Origin: Aureibaculum marinum
Lineage (GTDB): Bacteria > Bacteroidota > Bacteroidia > Flavobacteriales > Flavobacteriaceae
Assembly: GCF_003813905.1 (NCBI RefSeq)
Contig: NZ_RPFJ01000002.1
Coordinates: 186,001 to 250,000 of the forward strand
Reading direction: 5' to 3'
DNA length: 64,000 nt
Shown here: piece after piece, positions 53,774 to 63,863 of the stretch
Layout: each line of letters starts with the position of its first letter
Numbering within the stretch: the stretch's first letter is position 1
The notes under the pieces: model-generated
Told to the model about the DNA's origin: nothing
Database searches by the model: none
What the model saw: the letters and a program-made list of their open reading frames with translations, nothing else
Made by a program: the position numbers and the translations under genes

Positions 53774-56700
53774 TTAACTATTGTGTTTTTCTACTTCGGT
53801 AGGTAGCATACCGAAGTGAGCTTTAAAGCATTTTGAAAAATATGAGGGAGAAGAAAAACCAACACTAAAGCATGCTTCACTAACAGATGCACTTCCTTTT
53901 TCTAAAATCTGTTTGGCTCTTTCTAAACGAGTTTTTCGTATAAATTCATTTACTGTTTGTCCAGTTAGTGCTTTTATTTTTCGATACAGTTGACTTCTAC
54001 TTAAATTTAATTCTGAAGCTAGTTCTTCTACACTCAAATTTGAATCTCCAATATTATCGTTAATATAATTCAATAATTTTTGTATGAATTTTTTATCAAT
54101 AGAGGTTGTATCCACACTATTATTGGCACCACTAATAGCTCCAAAATATTTATCAAAAATTAACTGTCTACTTTTTATTAATTGTGCCAATTTTTGTTTT
54201 AAAAGGTTTAAATCAAATGGTTTTGCCATATACGAATCAGCACCGGTTTCTATGCCTTCTATCTCATTCTCTACAGTAGATTTAGCTGTTAACATTAATA
54301 AAGGGATGTGACTAGTCATAGAATCATTTTTAATAATTTTACAAAAATCTAACCCATTCATTTCGGGCATAATTACATCAGTAATGATAACATCAGGAAA
54401 TGATTTTCGAGCAATTTCTACTCCTTCTTTTCCATTACTTGCCAACAATACTTTATATTGATTATTCAACTCATTTTTTAAATAATCTCTTAACTCTGCA
54501 TTGTCTTCAACTACTAACAGTGTATATTGTTTAGGTAATTGAACATCACTATCTTGTTGTTTATTCAATTTTATAGATGTAGAACTTAATAGAAAAGCTT
54601 CTTTATTTTTAGAGGTCTCTGTTTCTTTAATTACAATTTCACTTTCATTAAAATGTTTATTTCCAAGTGGCAATAATATTTTAAAACTTGTACCAACGCC
54701 AACTTCACTTTTTACTTCAATTTTGCCTTTTTGTAATTTGACAAAACTTTGTACTACTTCCAACCCTATTCCTGTACCTCCTATATAACTTTTATTCTGA
54801 TCTTCAACTTGATAAAAACGTTCAAATATTTTATCCACTTGGTCTTTTTCCATCCCCATTCCGGTATCAGTTATTATAATTTCTATCGCTTTTATAGGGT
54901 TAACCTCATCTACCAATGGTAATAAATAGAGCGTATCTGTGGATAAAAGTTCTACTTGAATTGATCCTCCTTCAGGAGTTGCTTTAATAGCATTTGATAA
55001 TAAATTGAAAATTATTTTTTCTAACATATTAAAATCTGCCCAAACTACAGCGTCTGGCAAATCAGTATCAACACTTAATAAAATGTTTTTATTAAATGCT
55101 TCTTCTTCAAAATAACTAACAATGTTATTTGTAAACTTTATTAAATTTATTTTTTCTGCTCTAACTTTCAGTTTATTTAATTCTAATTTACGAAAATCCA
55201 TAAGTTCATTTATCAACCTATAAAGCCTATACGTATTTCTATAAATCACAGTATGTTTATTTTTTACACTTTGAGGTAAATTAAGTTGGGTATTACTAAT
55301 AATGTCTTTTAAAGGATTCATTATTAACGTAAGCGGAGTACGAAATTCATGTGAGATATTTGTAAAAAACTGAATTTTTCTTTGATTTAATTCATCTTTT
55401 TGTTGTTGCTGCAAACGTTCATTTTGGAGTAATTGCTTTTCTTTAATTCTATTTTGCGTTAAATAATTTAGTAAAAATAAACTTAGTAAAAATAAAACGA
55501 TGTACGAAAATATTGCCCAATTAGTTCTCCACCAAGGAGGAAGAATGGTTATTTTTAATTCTAAAGGGGTTTTGTTCCATACGCCATCATTATTAGAGGC
55601 TATAAGTTTAAAAGTATAATCTCCATGGTCTAAATTAGTATAGGTAGCACTTCTTTGTTGCCCTACGTAATTCCATGAAGACTCATAACCTTCTAAATAA
55701 TAAGCATAATTGTTTTTTTCTGGACGAGTATAGCTAATTCCTGAATATTCAATGGTAAAAACAGATTGTTTATGAGTTAATGAAATACTATCTGTTTTTA
55801 AAATTACATTGGTTAATGGAGAACCTTTTTCTCTAGCAATAACTTTTTTATTAAATAGTTTAAATTCTCTTAAATAAAGAGAAGGTACTCTTTTATTGGT
55901 TTCAATTTGTTCTGGGTTAAAATAATCTACCCCTTTATAATTTCCAAAATACAACATCCCTTCTTTATCCTTTAAGACTGATCCAAAATTAAAATCATTG
56001 GATAACAGTCCGTCATTTGAGGTATAATTGGTAAATTTTACATCCTTCAAATTTATTTTTGTAATGCCTGAATTTCCACTAATCCATAAGTAATTATTAC
56101 TATCTTCAATTATAGCGGCTACATTTTCTTCATGTAAACCTGTTGTATTATTAAACCACTCAAACGTATCATTTATTTTATCGTATTTACAAAGTCCTGC
56201 TCCTCTTGTACCTATCCAAATACTATTATTTGTTCCTTCATAAATGGTAAGAATATGATTTGCATCTGAAGGGTTATTGTACTTCTCTGACATTCTATCT
56301 GAAAAGTTAGTAATATTAAATTCTCCGTTATTTAGTTGTTCTATTTTAAATAAACCGTTTGTGGTACCAAGCCAGATATTATCTTCAGAATCAATCAAAA
56401 CTTTTCTAACATCTATAGTTAAAAGTCCATTTTTTTCAAAAACTTCTGAATCATATTTTATAATTTTATTTGTTACGGGGTTATATGAATGAAGTCCTTG
56501 ATAATAAGTTCCTAACCAAATATTGCCTTTCGAATCCTCATCAATACTAGTAATTGTATTTGACTTTAGGTTTTCTGATGTATTTTTAATAGAATAATTT
56601 TTAAATTTTCGTTCACCTCTTTTTAAAACAAAAAATCCACTATCCCAACTACCCGCGTAAATATTCTTTTTAGAATCTAGAAATAAACAAACAATAAAAT

Positions 56701-57934
56701 CAGAAGTTAAACCTGAATATGCTATAGCATCTTTACTATTTATATGGGTGATTTTAGAATTTTTAGGATTATAAACATCTATTCCACCACCATCTGTAGC
56801 TATCCATAGTTTATCATCATTATCTTTAACAATACCCATAACAGCACCAATATTTAATGAGTTAGTGTTATTTGGAATGCTTTTAATATGCATAAACTTA
56901 TCATAAAGTTTATCACTAACAGCAACACCACTATTGTAATACCCCATCCATATTCTTTCATCTCTATCTACAAATAGACTCCAAATAGAATTGTGAAGAA
57001 TGGTATTTTCTTGATTATAACTTACAGCATAATTTTTAATAAGCTCTCCATTATTTTTAATATGAAAAAGACCATCATTTTCGGTACCAATCAACAAACT
57101 ACTGTCTGACAATTGAGTAAAAGTCATTATTTTTTTTGTTGAATATTTTAATTGTTTTAGTTCAATAATATTATTATTACCATCTTCTGTTAAGGTACAT
57201 TTAAAAATACCTTGATCAGTTTGAGATCCTATCCATAGATTATTCTCATTATCTATAAATAGCGATTCTATAGCTCCATCAAATGTGCCTTTATCTTTTA
57301 AAAATAATTTAGTTTGAATAAGTTTATTATTAGCTACATCAAGTTCTTTAAGTCCAAAATTTGTACCTACATAAGTTTTTCCATGTTTTGTATGTCGAAC
57401 AGAAGTTATATTTATAGGAGAGTAATTCTGATTAACAGTGGAGTTTGCCACTTTAGTAATGGCGAAAGTATCTAAATTTAATTTATAAAGACCTGTACTA
57501 TTTGTGGCTATTAATAAATTATTATTTGAGTCTTCTTCCAATGCAGAAATATATTCATTATCAACATTAGTGGTATCTAAAATAAATCTTTCAAACTGGT
57601 CTAAATTTCTATTATAAAGATTTAATCCGTTTTCAGTTCCTATCCAAAATCTATTTTTACTATCTAGAAAAGCACTCTGTACTCTACTGCTACTTAAAGA
57701 AGTTGAATCTTGAAGATTGTGAGTGTATTGCACATAATCAAGACCATCAAATTTATACAATCCTGCTCCACTTGTACCAATCCAAATAAAGCCATAATTG
57801 TCTTGAATTACTTTAGAAACACCAACTTTTGAAATTCCTTCTTTAATATTAATAAATTGAAATTCCTGATTAAAATTTTGTGCCCAAGCATTTATAGTTA
57901 ATAAGATAAGATAAAAAGTAAATAATTTCTTCAT
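53774..57934 (-). CDS. Hybrid two-component system regulator (HTCS), complete
   Basis: A 1,386-residue one-component fusion. It has a signal peptide (LLTINAWAQ), then many Kelch-like reg_prop repeats (NYGFIWIGTSGAGLYKFDG, NRFWIGTENGLNLYNR, etc.) forming the periplasmic double propeller. A Y_Y_Y domain comes next (about 745-815), then a membrane helix (NWAIFSYIVLFLLSLFLLNYL). The cytoplasmic part has histidine-kinase FFTNISHEFRTPLTLI (His862), ATPase boxes (DTGMGM, GGTGIGLEVV), a receiver (ITDVIMPEMNG, Asp1186) and a C-terminal AraC HTH. It senses an oligosaccharide and activates PUL transcription; the adjacent susCD and GH3 genes are the likely targets. Confidence 0.96.
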   Translation of the reverse strand: MKKLFTFYLILLTINAWAQNFNQEFQFINIKEGISKVGVSKVIQDNYGFIWIGTSGAGLYKFDGLDYVQYTHNLQDSTSLSSSRVQSAFLDSKNRFWIGTENGLNLYNRNLDQFERFILDTTNVDNEYISALEEDSNNNLLIATNSTGLYKLNLDTFAITKVANSTVNQNYSPINITSVRHTKHGKTYVGTNFGLKELDVANNKLIQTKLFLKDKGTFDGAIESLFIDNENNLWIGSQTDQGIFKCTLTEDGNNNIIELKQLKYSTKKIMTFTQLSDSSLLIGTENDGLFHIKNNGELIKNYAVSYNQENTILHNSIWSLFVDRDERIWMGYYNSGVAVSDKLYDKFMHIKSIPNNTNSLNIGAVMGIVKDNDDKLWIATDGGGIDVYNPKNSKITHINSKDAIAYSGLTSDFIVCLFLDSKKNIYAGSWDSGFFVLKRGERKFKNYSIKNTSENLKSNTITSIDEDSKGNIWLGTYYQGLHSYNPVTNKIIKYDSEVFEKNGLLTIDVRKVLIDSEDNIWLGTTNGLFKIEQLNNGEFNITNFSDRMSEKYNNPSDANHILTIYEGTNNSIWIGTRGAGLCKYDKINDTFEWFNNTTGLHEENVAAIIEDSNNYLWISGNSGITKINLKDVKFTNYTSNDGLLSNDFNFGSVLKDKEGMLYFGNYKGVDYFNPEQIETNKRVPSLYLREFKLFNKKVIAREKGSPLTNVILKTDSISLTHKQSVFTIEYSGISYTRPEKNNYAYYLEGYESSWNYVGQQRSATYTNLDHGDYTFKLIASNNDGVWNKTPLELKITILPPWWRTNWAIFSYIVLFLLSLFLLNYLTQNRIKEKQLLQNERLQQQQKDELNQRKIQFFTNISHEFRTPLTLIMNPLKDIISNTQLNLPQSVKNKHTVIYRNTYRLYRLINELMDFRKLELNKLKVRAEKINLIKFTNNIVSYFEEEAFNKNILLSVDTDLPDAVVWADFNMLEKIIFNLLSNAIKATPEGGSIQVELLSTDTLYLLPLVDEVNPIKAIEIIITDTGMGMEKDQVDKIFERFYQVEDQNKSYIGGTGIGLEVVQSFVKLQKGKIEVKSEVGVGTSFKILLPLGNKHFNESEIVIKETETSKNKEAFLLSSTSIKLNKQQDSDVQLPKQYTLLVVEDNAELRDYLKNELNNQYKVLLASNGKEGVEIARKSFPDVIITDVIMPEMNGLDFCKIIKNDSMTSHIPLLMLTAKSTVENEIEGIETGADSYMAKPFDLNLLKQKLAQLIKSRQLIFDKYFGAISGANNSVDTTSIDKKFIQKLLNYINDNIGDSNLSVEELASELNLSRSQLYRKIKALTGQTVNEFIRKTRLERAKQILEKGSASVSEACFSVGFSSPSYFSKCFKAHFGMLPTEVEKHNS

Positions 57935-58344
57935 ATTATAAATGCTTTTGTAACGATACTAATTCAAAATTACAATTTTTAAATTTATAATATTTGTTGA
58001 AATTAAGCTTTACGCCATTCTTTTTCTCAACTTTAATTTGTTTTACAATGTTATAATTCCTATAAATATCTTTTACTATTTTGTGGTTATATTGTAAAAA
58101 TAATAATAAGTGAATATAAATTTTAAAGCTGAAAAATATTTTTGATTGTTATCCACTTCTCATCTTTTTCTGCCAAAGGCAAAGCATATTGATTACCAAT
58201 CAATAGTATTTGAATTATAACTATTCACTTTTTCTAGAAAGGTTTATTAATAATTAAATAAACAAAACTAATTATAGCATAAAATATAAAACAAAAAAAT
58301 CAGTTTAAACATATGAAAGTTATAGAGCTAAAATACAACACATT
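57935..58344. other. Intergenic region, 410 bases, divergent HTCS and cytochrome genes
   Basis: AT-rich. On the minus strand TAATTTTG (57,965-57,972) matches the -7 consensus and may be the HTCS promoter; no matching -33 TTG was found. I see no gene, terminator or known RNA in the remainder. Confidence 0.4.
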
Positions 58345-58677
58345 ATGAAAACCTCCTTTATTATTTCAATTTTTACTATTCTACTAATATCCTGCTCATC
58401 AGACAGTGACAACACTATAGAGCCACCGGTAAAAAATGTTACTTATGCTAATGATATTAAAAGTATAATAGATAGTAATTGTATTAATTGTCATTCAAAT
58501 CCTCCCAAAAGCGGAGCTCCTATGGCTTTAGTTACACTAGAAAATGTAAAAGAAGCTGTAGAAAGTAGAGATTTAATTGGAAGAGTTGAAGATGGTTCTA
58601 TGCCCCCTAGTGATGAAAATTTAACAGCAGACCAAATACAATTAATTAAAGATTGGGAAAATAATAGCTTTAAATAA
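58345..58677 (+). CDS. Small c-type cytochrome lipoprotein
   Basis: A 110-residue lipoprotein (lipobox LLISC) with a single c-type haem motif CINCH in NVTYANDIKSIIDSNCINCHSNPPKSGAPMALVTLENVKEAV and a distal Met (DGSMPPSDENLTADQIQLIKDW), consistent with Met as the second haem ligand. It resembles the small haem domains found in flavobacterial membrane-bound electron carriers. The partner is unknown. It stands alone, flanked by a terminator. Confidence 0.87.
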   Translation: MKTSFIISIFTILLISCSSDSDNTIEPPVKNVTYANDIKSIIDSNCINCHSNPPKSGAPMALVTLENVKEAVESRDLIGRVEDGSMPPSDENLTADQIQLIKDWENNSFK

Positions 58678-58706
58678 CAAAAACCAATTTATTGAATTGG
58701 TTTTTG
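58678..58706 (+). terminator. Bidirectional terminator
   Basis: A perfect 12-bp stem (58,678-58,689 with 58,695-58,706) containing A and T tracts, with a 5-base loop, between two converging genes. Confidence 0.8.
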
Positions 58707-58725
58707 TTATTTAATATATTTATAA

Positions 58726-59379
58726 TTAGTGCAATTTATACTTTACATTAACACTAAAAATATGATTTTTTAGATTTATAGCACTATAAAAAGCTCTTTT
58801 ACTTTCTTCTTTATAATTGCTAAGATAAACTAGCTCTCCAACTTTTTTTCCTGCACTATTTGCAATACTGTTAGCTCTTTTTTTAGATTCTGAAATGGCT
58901 TTTTTTGATAAGTCTTCAACAGTTTTTGCAGACAATGGTTTATAATGTACATATTTTTCGTTTATACTAACTCCATTTCCATTAATAGATAATAACTTTA
59001 TTAGTTTATCTTCTGAAGTAGTTTCAAACTGATAAATCATTCCTTTTTTTCTATATCCAAGTGCTGCATACGCAAAAGCATCTTCTTTCAATTCTGATGT
59101 ATTAAAATTGTTACTTTCTAACTTCTTAAAATAATCACTTTTTATTTTTTCGAAAGTTGAATTTTCTTCATAACTATTATAGACTAAGCTTTCAGCAATA
59201 ATAATTGTAGCTGAATATTTTTCAATTTCTCTTGAGTATTCCACCTGTTCTGTAATTTCAATATAAGCTTTGTCAACTTGTGCATTAGAAAAAGAAGTTA
59301 CCATCACTAAAAGTAATGTTAATAGTTTTATATTACCTAAATAATTAATTACAAATTGATTTATTTTTACAGTTTTCAT
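58726..59379 (-). CDS. SIMPL (DUF541) domain secreted protein
   Basis: A 217-residue protein with a signal peptide (LVMVTSFSNAQ) and a SIMPL-like domain. The features are VEYSREIEKYSATIIIAESLVYNSYEENSTFEKIKSDYFKKL and the conserved helix AISESKKRANSIANSAGKKVGELVYLSNYKEE. Members are periplasmic and of unclear function; some relate to oxidative or membrane stress. No operon partner is evident. Confidence 0.75.
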   Translation of the reverse strand: MKTVKINQFVINYLGNIKLLTLLLVMVTSFSNAQVDKAYIEITEQVEYSREIEKYSATIIIAESLVYNSYEENSTFEKIKSDYFKKLESNNFNTSELKEDAFAYAALGYRKKGMIYQFETTSEDKLIKLLSINGNGVSINEKYVHYKPLSAKTVEDLSKKAISESKKRANSIANSAGKKVGELVYLSNYKEESKRAFYSAINLKNHIFSVNVKYKLH

Positions 59380-59535
59380 GTTTTGTTTTTAAATTATTAA
59401 TATTTCAATGTTTTGTTATATAGGCAAAAGTCTATTAATTCTTAATCCTATAAAACACATTTTATAGGCTATTACTAACCCCTAAATACTGGGGATAAAA
59501 AATAAGTTTTAGAAAATTAATAACAACTAGGTAAG

Positions 59536-60750
59536 TTATTTTTTTAATTGAATGCAAGTAATTTCAGGTCTCATACCAATTCTACCGGGAAACCCTAGCC
59601 AACCAAGCCCTCTATTTACATATAAATATTGATTTTTATGCTGATATAGACCTGCCCAATGTTTATATTTATATTGAATCGGGCTCCATTTTTTACTCTT
59701 TAAATTAACACCTGCCTGCATACCATGAGTATGTCCTGAAAGGGTTAATGCAATATCTGTTTTATCAATAACTTCTTCTGTCCAATGTGAAGGATCATGA
59801 GATAATAAAAGTTTAATTGGCATATTCTTTACATCTTTTAAAGCTTCATTTAAATTACCATATTGTTTAAAAGGAGGTTTACCCCAATTTTCAATACCGA
59901 CCACAGCAATTTTGTCTGAATTTTTGGAAACAATAGAAGCCTCATTTAGCAATAGCGTAAAATCAATTTTTTTAAAAAAATATTTTATTGATTCAAAATT
60001 AGATTGTTTACTTTTAGGGGTTTTCCATTCACTATAATCCCCATAATCATGATTACCCAAAATAGCAAACTTACCATGTTTTGCGTTTAATTTTTGAAAA
60101 ACTTTTGCCCACCCTTTAAGCTCCCATGCATAATTATTAACTAAATCTCCAGTAAAAACAATAAGATCTGGTTTTAACTCATTTATTAATTTAACAGCTC
60201 TGTCTAAAATATGGTAACGAGAATTAAAACTACCAATATGAATATCAGAAATTTGAACAATTTTAAAATCTAAAAAACTCTTAGGTAAATTGCTTAATTC
60301 TACTTCTACTCGATGAATTTTAAATCTGTAAGCTGCCTTAAAAATTGCATATACTATTACTAAAAAAGGAAAAAAACCAGAAAGTAACGCCAATACTATT
60401 ACAAAAATTAACCAATTAGAATTTGGAGATAAAAATTTGGTGAAATAAAACAATGTTATTACCGAAACAAAAATAATTTTTGGAATAAAAGAAGATACAG
60501 TAAGACCATATAGACCAGAAATTAATAATTGTCTTCTACTAGGATGAACATTATCCATTCTAATCTTTAAAATTAAAATTGAAGTAATTAAACCAATAGA
60601 AAACAACCAAAAAACTATATAAATAATTAATTTAATTGATGCTGAATTAATATAATTTACTATTGATTGTAACCCTACAAATGCAAGAATATCAATTATA
60701 AGTATGGCAAGGCACAATAAAGCAATAGTAAAAAAAGAGAATGACTTCAT
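59536..60750 (-). CDS. Membrane-anchored calcineurin-like metallophosphoesterase
   Basis: A 404-residue protein. The first 140 residues hold about four transmembrane helices. The C-terminal part carries the five metallophosphoesterase motifs: ISDIHIG (Asp169, His171), FTGDLVNN (Asp202), LGNHDYG (Asn233, His234), LSHDPSHW and SGHTHGMQ. The family hydrolyses phosphoesters with two metal ions; YkuE/YaeI-type members act on lipid intermediates such as UDP-diacylglucosamine, but the substrate here is not shown. Confidence 0.9.
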   Translation of the reverse strand: MKSFSFFTIALLCLAILIIDILAFVGLQSIVNYINSASIKLIIYIVFWLFSIGLITSILILKIRMDNVHPSRRQLLISGLYGLTVSSFIPKIIFVSVITLFYFTKFLSPNSNWLIFVIVLALLSGFFPFLVIVYAIFKAAYRFKIHRVEVELSNLPKSFLDFKIVQISDIHIGSFNSRYHILDRAVKLINELKPDLIVFTGDLVNNYAWELKGWAKVFQKLNAKHGKFAILGNHDYGDYSEWKTPKSKQSNFESIKYFFKKIDFTLLLNEASIVSKNSDKIAVVGIENWGKPPFKQYGNLNEALKDVKNMPIKLLLSHDPSHWTEEVIDKTDIALTLSGHTHGMQAGVNLKSKKWSPIQYKYKHWAGLYQHKNQYLYVNRGLGWLGFPGRIGMRPEITCIQLKK

Positions 60751-60918
60751 TTTAAGAACATTACATAAATTACATAAACTATTCTGTTTTATAAAAAGAT
60801 TGACAAATTCTGGCTAAATGCTAGCAAATCAAAATCTGTTTAATATAATTTTTTTATGTAAGAATAGAATGTTAAATTTAACTATTATTAATGAAGTATA
60901 AATTAAAATAATAGAAAG

Positions 60919-61221
60919 ATGGAAGTAATTGTTCAATTTGTAAAAATGCCAACGAGCGAAACAATGGAAACCTTTGTTGTTGAACGCTTAGAAAAACTAG
61001 CTAAAAAATATGATTGGATTATAAATGCTAATGTATCTTATAAGTTAGAAAATGACCCTACAGGAAAAGGCAAAATCTGTGATATAAAATTAAGTATTCC
61101 TGGACCAACACTATTTGCAACATCTAATGAAAAAACATGGGAAGGTGCAACTGACGAAACCATTAGAGATTTAGAAAGACAATTGAAAAAACGAAAAGCT
61201 ACTATGAAAACACACTCTTAA
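60919..61221 (+). CDS. hpf: Ribosome hibernation promoting factor (HPF/RaiA family, short form)
   Basis: A 100-residue protein with the HPF fold: MEVIVQFVKMPTSETMETFVVERLEKLAKKYDWIINANVSYKLE, then CDIKLSIPGPTLFATSNEKTWEGATDETIRDLERQLKKRKA. It binds the ribosomal small subunit in slow growth and blocks initiation; the short length lacks the C-terminal dimerisation domain of long HPF. It is followed by a strong terminator. Confidence 0.9.
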   Translation: MEVIVQFVKMPTSETMETFVVERLEKLAKKYDWIINANVSYKLENDPTGKGKICDIKLSIPGPTLFATSNEKTWEGATDETIRDLERQLKKRKATMKTHS

Positions 61222-61230
61222 ATTTATATC

Positions 61231-61265
61231 ATGGGTCTATTATTAGTTAATAGACCCATTTTTTT
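61231..61265 (+). terminator. Rho-independent terminator after hpf
   Basis: A perfect 12-bp stem (61,231-61,242 with 61,248-61,259), 5-base loop and a T-tract to 61,265, between converging genes. Confidence 0.88.
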
Positions 61266-61752
61266 AGAACTGATACCTTAAACTTAAAGCTAAATCAAAA
61301 TCTAAATTATCTCCATAGTTATTAATAATGCCAAGTTCAGGTCTAAAATCTATTGAAATTAATAAAGGTATTTCAAAATTATACTCAATTCCAACATTTC
61401 CATCTCCATTAATAAATAATCCATCTTCATCATCATATTCATATTTATCTTTATGATTCCAAGTTCCGATACCAGCTCCAAAACCAGCATACCAATTAAA
61501 CCCTCCCTCTATATTCCATACCCATTGATAAATACCTGATAATTTCCAAGCATTTCTATAAGTGGTATTTCTTAAGCCTAAGTCAAATTCCAATCTATTT
61601 ACATCATTTAACTTTTTTTGATAAGAAATTTCAGCACCAAAACCGTCATTATCACCAATACGGAAACCGATAGCATGTTCAGAAATTTCTTGAGCTGAAA
61701 TTTGATTTACAATCCCTACAATTACAACTATTATAAAAATTAATTTTTTCAT
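61264..61752 (-). CDS. Small outer-membrane beta-barrel protein
   Basis: A 162-residue protein with a signal peptide (IVGIVNQISAQ) and amphipathic strands throughout: AIGFRIGDNDGFGAEISYQKKL, RLEFDLGLRNTTY, WYAGFGAGIGTW and a terminal LDFDLALSLRYQF. An aromatic final residue fits Bam-dependent insertion in the outer membrane. Its role is unknown. Confidence 0.78.
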   Translation of the reverse strand: MKKLIFIIVVIVGIVNQISAQEISEHAIGFRIGDNDGFGAEISYQKKLNDVNRLEFDLGLRNTTYRNAWKLSGIYQWVWNIEGGFNWYAGFGAGIGTWNHKDKYEYDDEDGLFINGDGNVGIEYNFEIPLLISIDFRPELGIINNYGDNLDFDLALSLRYQF

Positions 61753-61933
61753 ACAGTTAAAGAGTTTAGCATTCTAATTTTAAAATACAAAAGTCGCATT
61801 TATAACTAAAAAAACCTTAGCATAATTACAATAATTATAAACATGCATCAATTAAGTTTCTACTATATGTTGCGTTTTATTGAGGTTATAAAATTCGCCT
61901 ATGGTAAGATTGTAAAAAATGATATAAATCATC

Positions 61934-61963
61934 TTGGAGAGCAATAAAATTACACTAAATTTG
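61934..61963 (+). promoter_or_regulatory. Promoter of trxB (-33 TTG, -7 TAAATTTG)
   Basis: TTG (61,934-61,936), a 19-base spacer and TAAATTTG (61,956-61,963) match the Bacteroidetes sigma consensus with ideal spacing; the start codon is 21 bases after the -7 box. Confidence 0.8.
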
Positions 61964-61983
61964 TACCTCTAAAAGAGAATCTT

Positions 61984-62931
61984 ATGTCAGAAAATATTGA
62001 AAAAATAAAATGCCTTATAATTGGTTCTGGTCCTGCAGGCTATGCGGCAGCCATTTATGCGGCAAGAGCAGATTTAAAACCTGTTATTTATACAGGCTTA
62101 GAACCAGGAGGCCAATTAACAACAACTACTGAAGTAGACAATTACCCTGGCTACCCCGAAGGTGTTGATGGCACTATGATGATGGAAGACTTTAAAAAGC
62201 AAGCAGAGCGTTTTGATACCGATGTAAGGTATGGAATGGTTACTAAAGTAGATTTTAGTGATAAGGTAGGTGGTATCCATAAAGTAATTGTTGATGGAGC
62301 TAAAGAAATTGAAGCCCAAACAGTAATTATCTCAACTGGTGCTACGGCTAAATATTTAGGATTACCTAGTGAAGAAAGATTAAAAGGTGGTGGTGTTTCA
62401 GCTTGTGCAACTTGTGATGGCTTCTTTTATAAAGGTCAAGATGTAATTGTTGTAGGTGGAGGTGATACTGCTGCAGAAGAAGCTACCTATTTAGCCAAAT
62501 TATGTAAAAAAGTTACACTTCTAGTTCGACGAGGCGAAATGAGAGCTTCAAAAGCTATGCAACACAGAGTAAATACTACAGAAAACTTAGAAGTGATGTA
62601 TTTTACTGAATTAGATGAAGTATTAGGTGATCAAGTTGTTGAAGGTGTAAGAGTTGTAAATAATCAAACTGGTGAAAAACAAGAAATTGAAGTCACTGGA
62701 GTATTTATTGCTATAGGACACAAACCAAATACAGATCTTTTTAAGGGTATTTTAGATATGGATGAATCTGGTTATTTGATAACTAAAGGTAAATCTACGA
62801 AAACTAAATTACCAGGTATTTTTGCTGCTGGTGATGTACAAGATAAAGAGTACAGGCAAGCAATAACTGCAGCAGGAAGTGGATGTATGGCTGCTTTAGA
62901 TGCAGAAAGATACTTAGCTGCTTTGGAATAG
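61984..62931 (+). CDS. trxB: Thioredoxin reductase (NADPH)
   Basis: A 315-residue flavoenzyme that reduces thioredoxin using NADPH. It shows the FAD-binding motif GSGPAGYAAAIYAARA (15-29), the redox-active CATC (Cys141, Cys144), the NADPH-binding GGGDTAAEEA (158-167) and the C-terminal FAD block GIFAAGDVQDKEYRQAITAAGSGCMAAL. Length and motifs are as expected for a low-molecular-weight bacterial TrxB. Confidence 0.97.
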   Translation: MSENIEKIKCLIIGSGPAGYAAAIYAARADLKPVIYTGLEPGGQLTTTTEVDNYPGYPEGVDGTMMMEDFKKQAERFDTDVRYGMVTKVDFSDKVGGIHKVIVDGAKEIEAQTVIISTGATAKYLGLPSEERLKGGGVSACATCDGFFYKGQDVIVVGGGDTAAEEATYLAKLCKKVTLLVRRGEMRASKAMQHRVNTTENLEVMYFTELDEVLGDQVVEGVRVVNNQTGEKQEIEVTGVFIAIGHKPNTDLFKGILDMDESGYLITKGKSTKTKLPGIFAAGDVQDKEYRQAITAAGSGCMAALDAERYLAALE

Positions 62932-62950
62932 AATAAGTTTTTTAATAAAT

Positions 62951-62990
62951 AAAAATAGGCTACTTCCAATTTGAAGTAGCCTATTTTTTT
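62951..62990 (+). terminator. Bidirectional terminator after trxB
   Basis: A perfect 16-bp stem (62,951-62,966 with 62,973-62,988), 6-base loop and T-tract, before the converging DUF2807 gene. Confidence 0.88.
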
Positions 62991-63038
62991 ACTAAAATGA
63001 ATGAAGCTAGTTTTATAAAATTCACTTCAACATTGTAT

Positions 63039-63749
63039 TTATTTATTTCTAATTTTTCCACCAGAAGAACTATTTTTTTCAACGTGCTCTGGATCTCCAA
63101 AGTATTTAATATCTCCACCACTACTGGCATTAGCATCTAATTTTTCTGTTACAAAAACAGAGATATTTGCACCACTTGAAACATTAGCAATACATGTTTT
63201 TGCGGTTAATTCATCAGCTTTAATATCACTTCCACTTGAAGAGCTTGCATTAAAACTACCTGTAGCTCCTTTTAACTTAGCAACTGATCCACTACTAGTA
63301 TTACAAGTTAAATTAGATACATCTACCGTTAAATTCACATCGGCTCCACTTGAGGTATTAACTTCTAACTCGTCAGTTGATATGGTATTTTCTGAAATTA
63401 CATTTGAACCACTCGAAGCTTTAATTTTAACAATATTAGAAGTAGACAAGTAGATTTTTCTTGACTTGGCACTCCAAATATTTTTTTCAGAATAAATACG
63501 CAACACTCCATCTTCAACTTCGGTAATAATTAAATCGTGTAAATTTTCATCCGCCTCAAGAGACAAAGACGGCACATCACTTATCGTTAAGCGAACTTCG
63601 ATGCCATGACTTACAGAAATTTCATCAAAATCTGAAGAAACTGTTCTACTTTGTGTAATTACATTTCTATTTCCTTTAACACCATCAAACATACAAGAGG
63701 TGCTTATCAAAAGAAGAATTACTACTGAAACATTAAATAAATTTTTCAT
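63039..63749 (-). CDS. DUF2807 (GIN domain) putative adhesin-like lipoprotein
   Basis: A 236-residue lipoprotein (lipobox ISTSC) with a beta-solenoid-like body of recurring SSG steps: KASSGSNVISENTISTDELEVNTSSGADVNLTVD and ANASSGGDIKYFGDPEHVEKNSSSGGKI. FDEISVSHGIEVRLTISDVPSLSLEADENLHDLIITEVEDGVLRIYSEKNIW is the characteristic DUF2807 start. The function is unknown; it is widespread in Bacteroidetes. A promoter lies at 63,788-63,816. Confidence 0.87.
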   Translation of the reverse strand: MKNLFNVSVVILLLISTSCMFDGVKGNRNVITQSRTVSSDFDEISVSHGIEVRLTISDVPSLSLEADENLHDLIITEVEDGVLRIYSEKNIWSAKSRKIYLSTSNIVKIKASSGSNVISENTISTDELEVNTSSGADVNLTVDVSNLTCNTSSGSVAKLKGATGSFNASSSSGSDIKADELTAKTCIANVSSGANISVFVTEKLDANASSGGDIKYFGDPEHVEKNSSSGGKIRNK

Positions 63750-63787
63750 TGTTATTACTATTAGTTAGTTATGTTTATAAAGGTATT

Positions 63788-63816
63788 CAAAATTAATATA
63801 CCTCTTTTAATTACAA
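63788..63816 (-). promoter_or_regulatory. Promoter of DUF2807 gene
   Basis: On the minus strand TTG (63,814-63,816), an 18-base spacer and TAATTTTG (63,788-63,795) match the -33/-7 consensus. Confidence 0.6.
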
Positions 63817-63863
63817 CATTTTTAATTACTGAACTGTACTTATTTATAGATGAATTGTAATTA

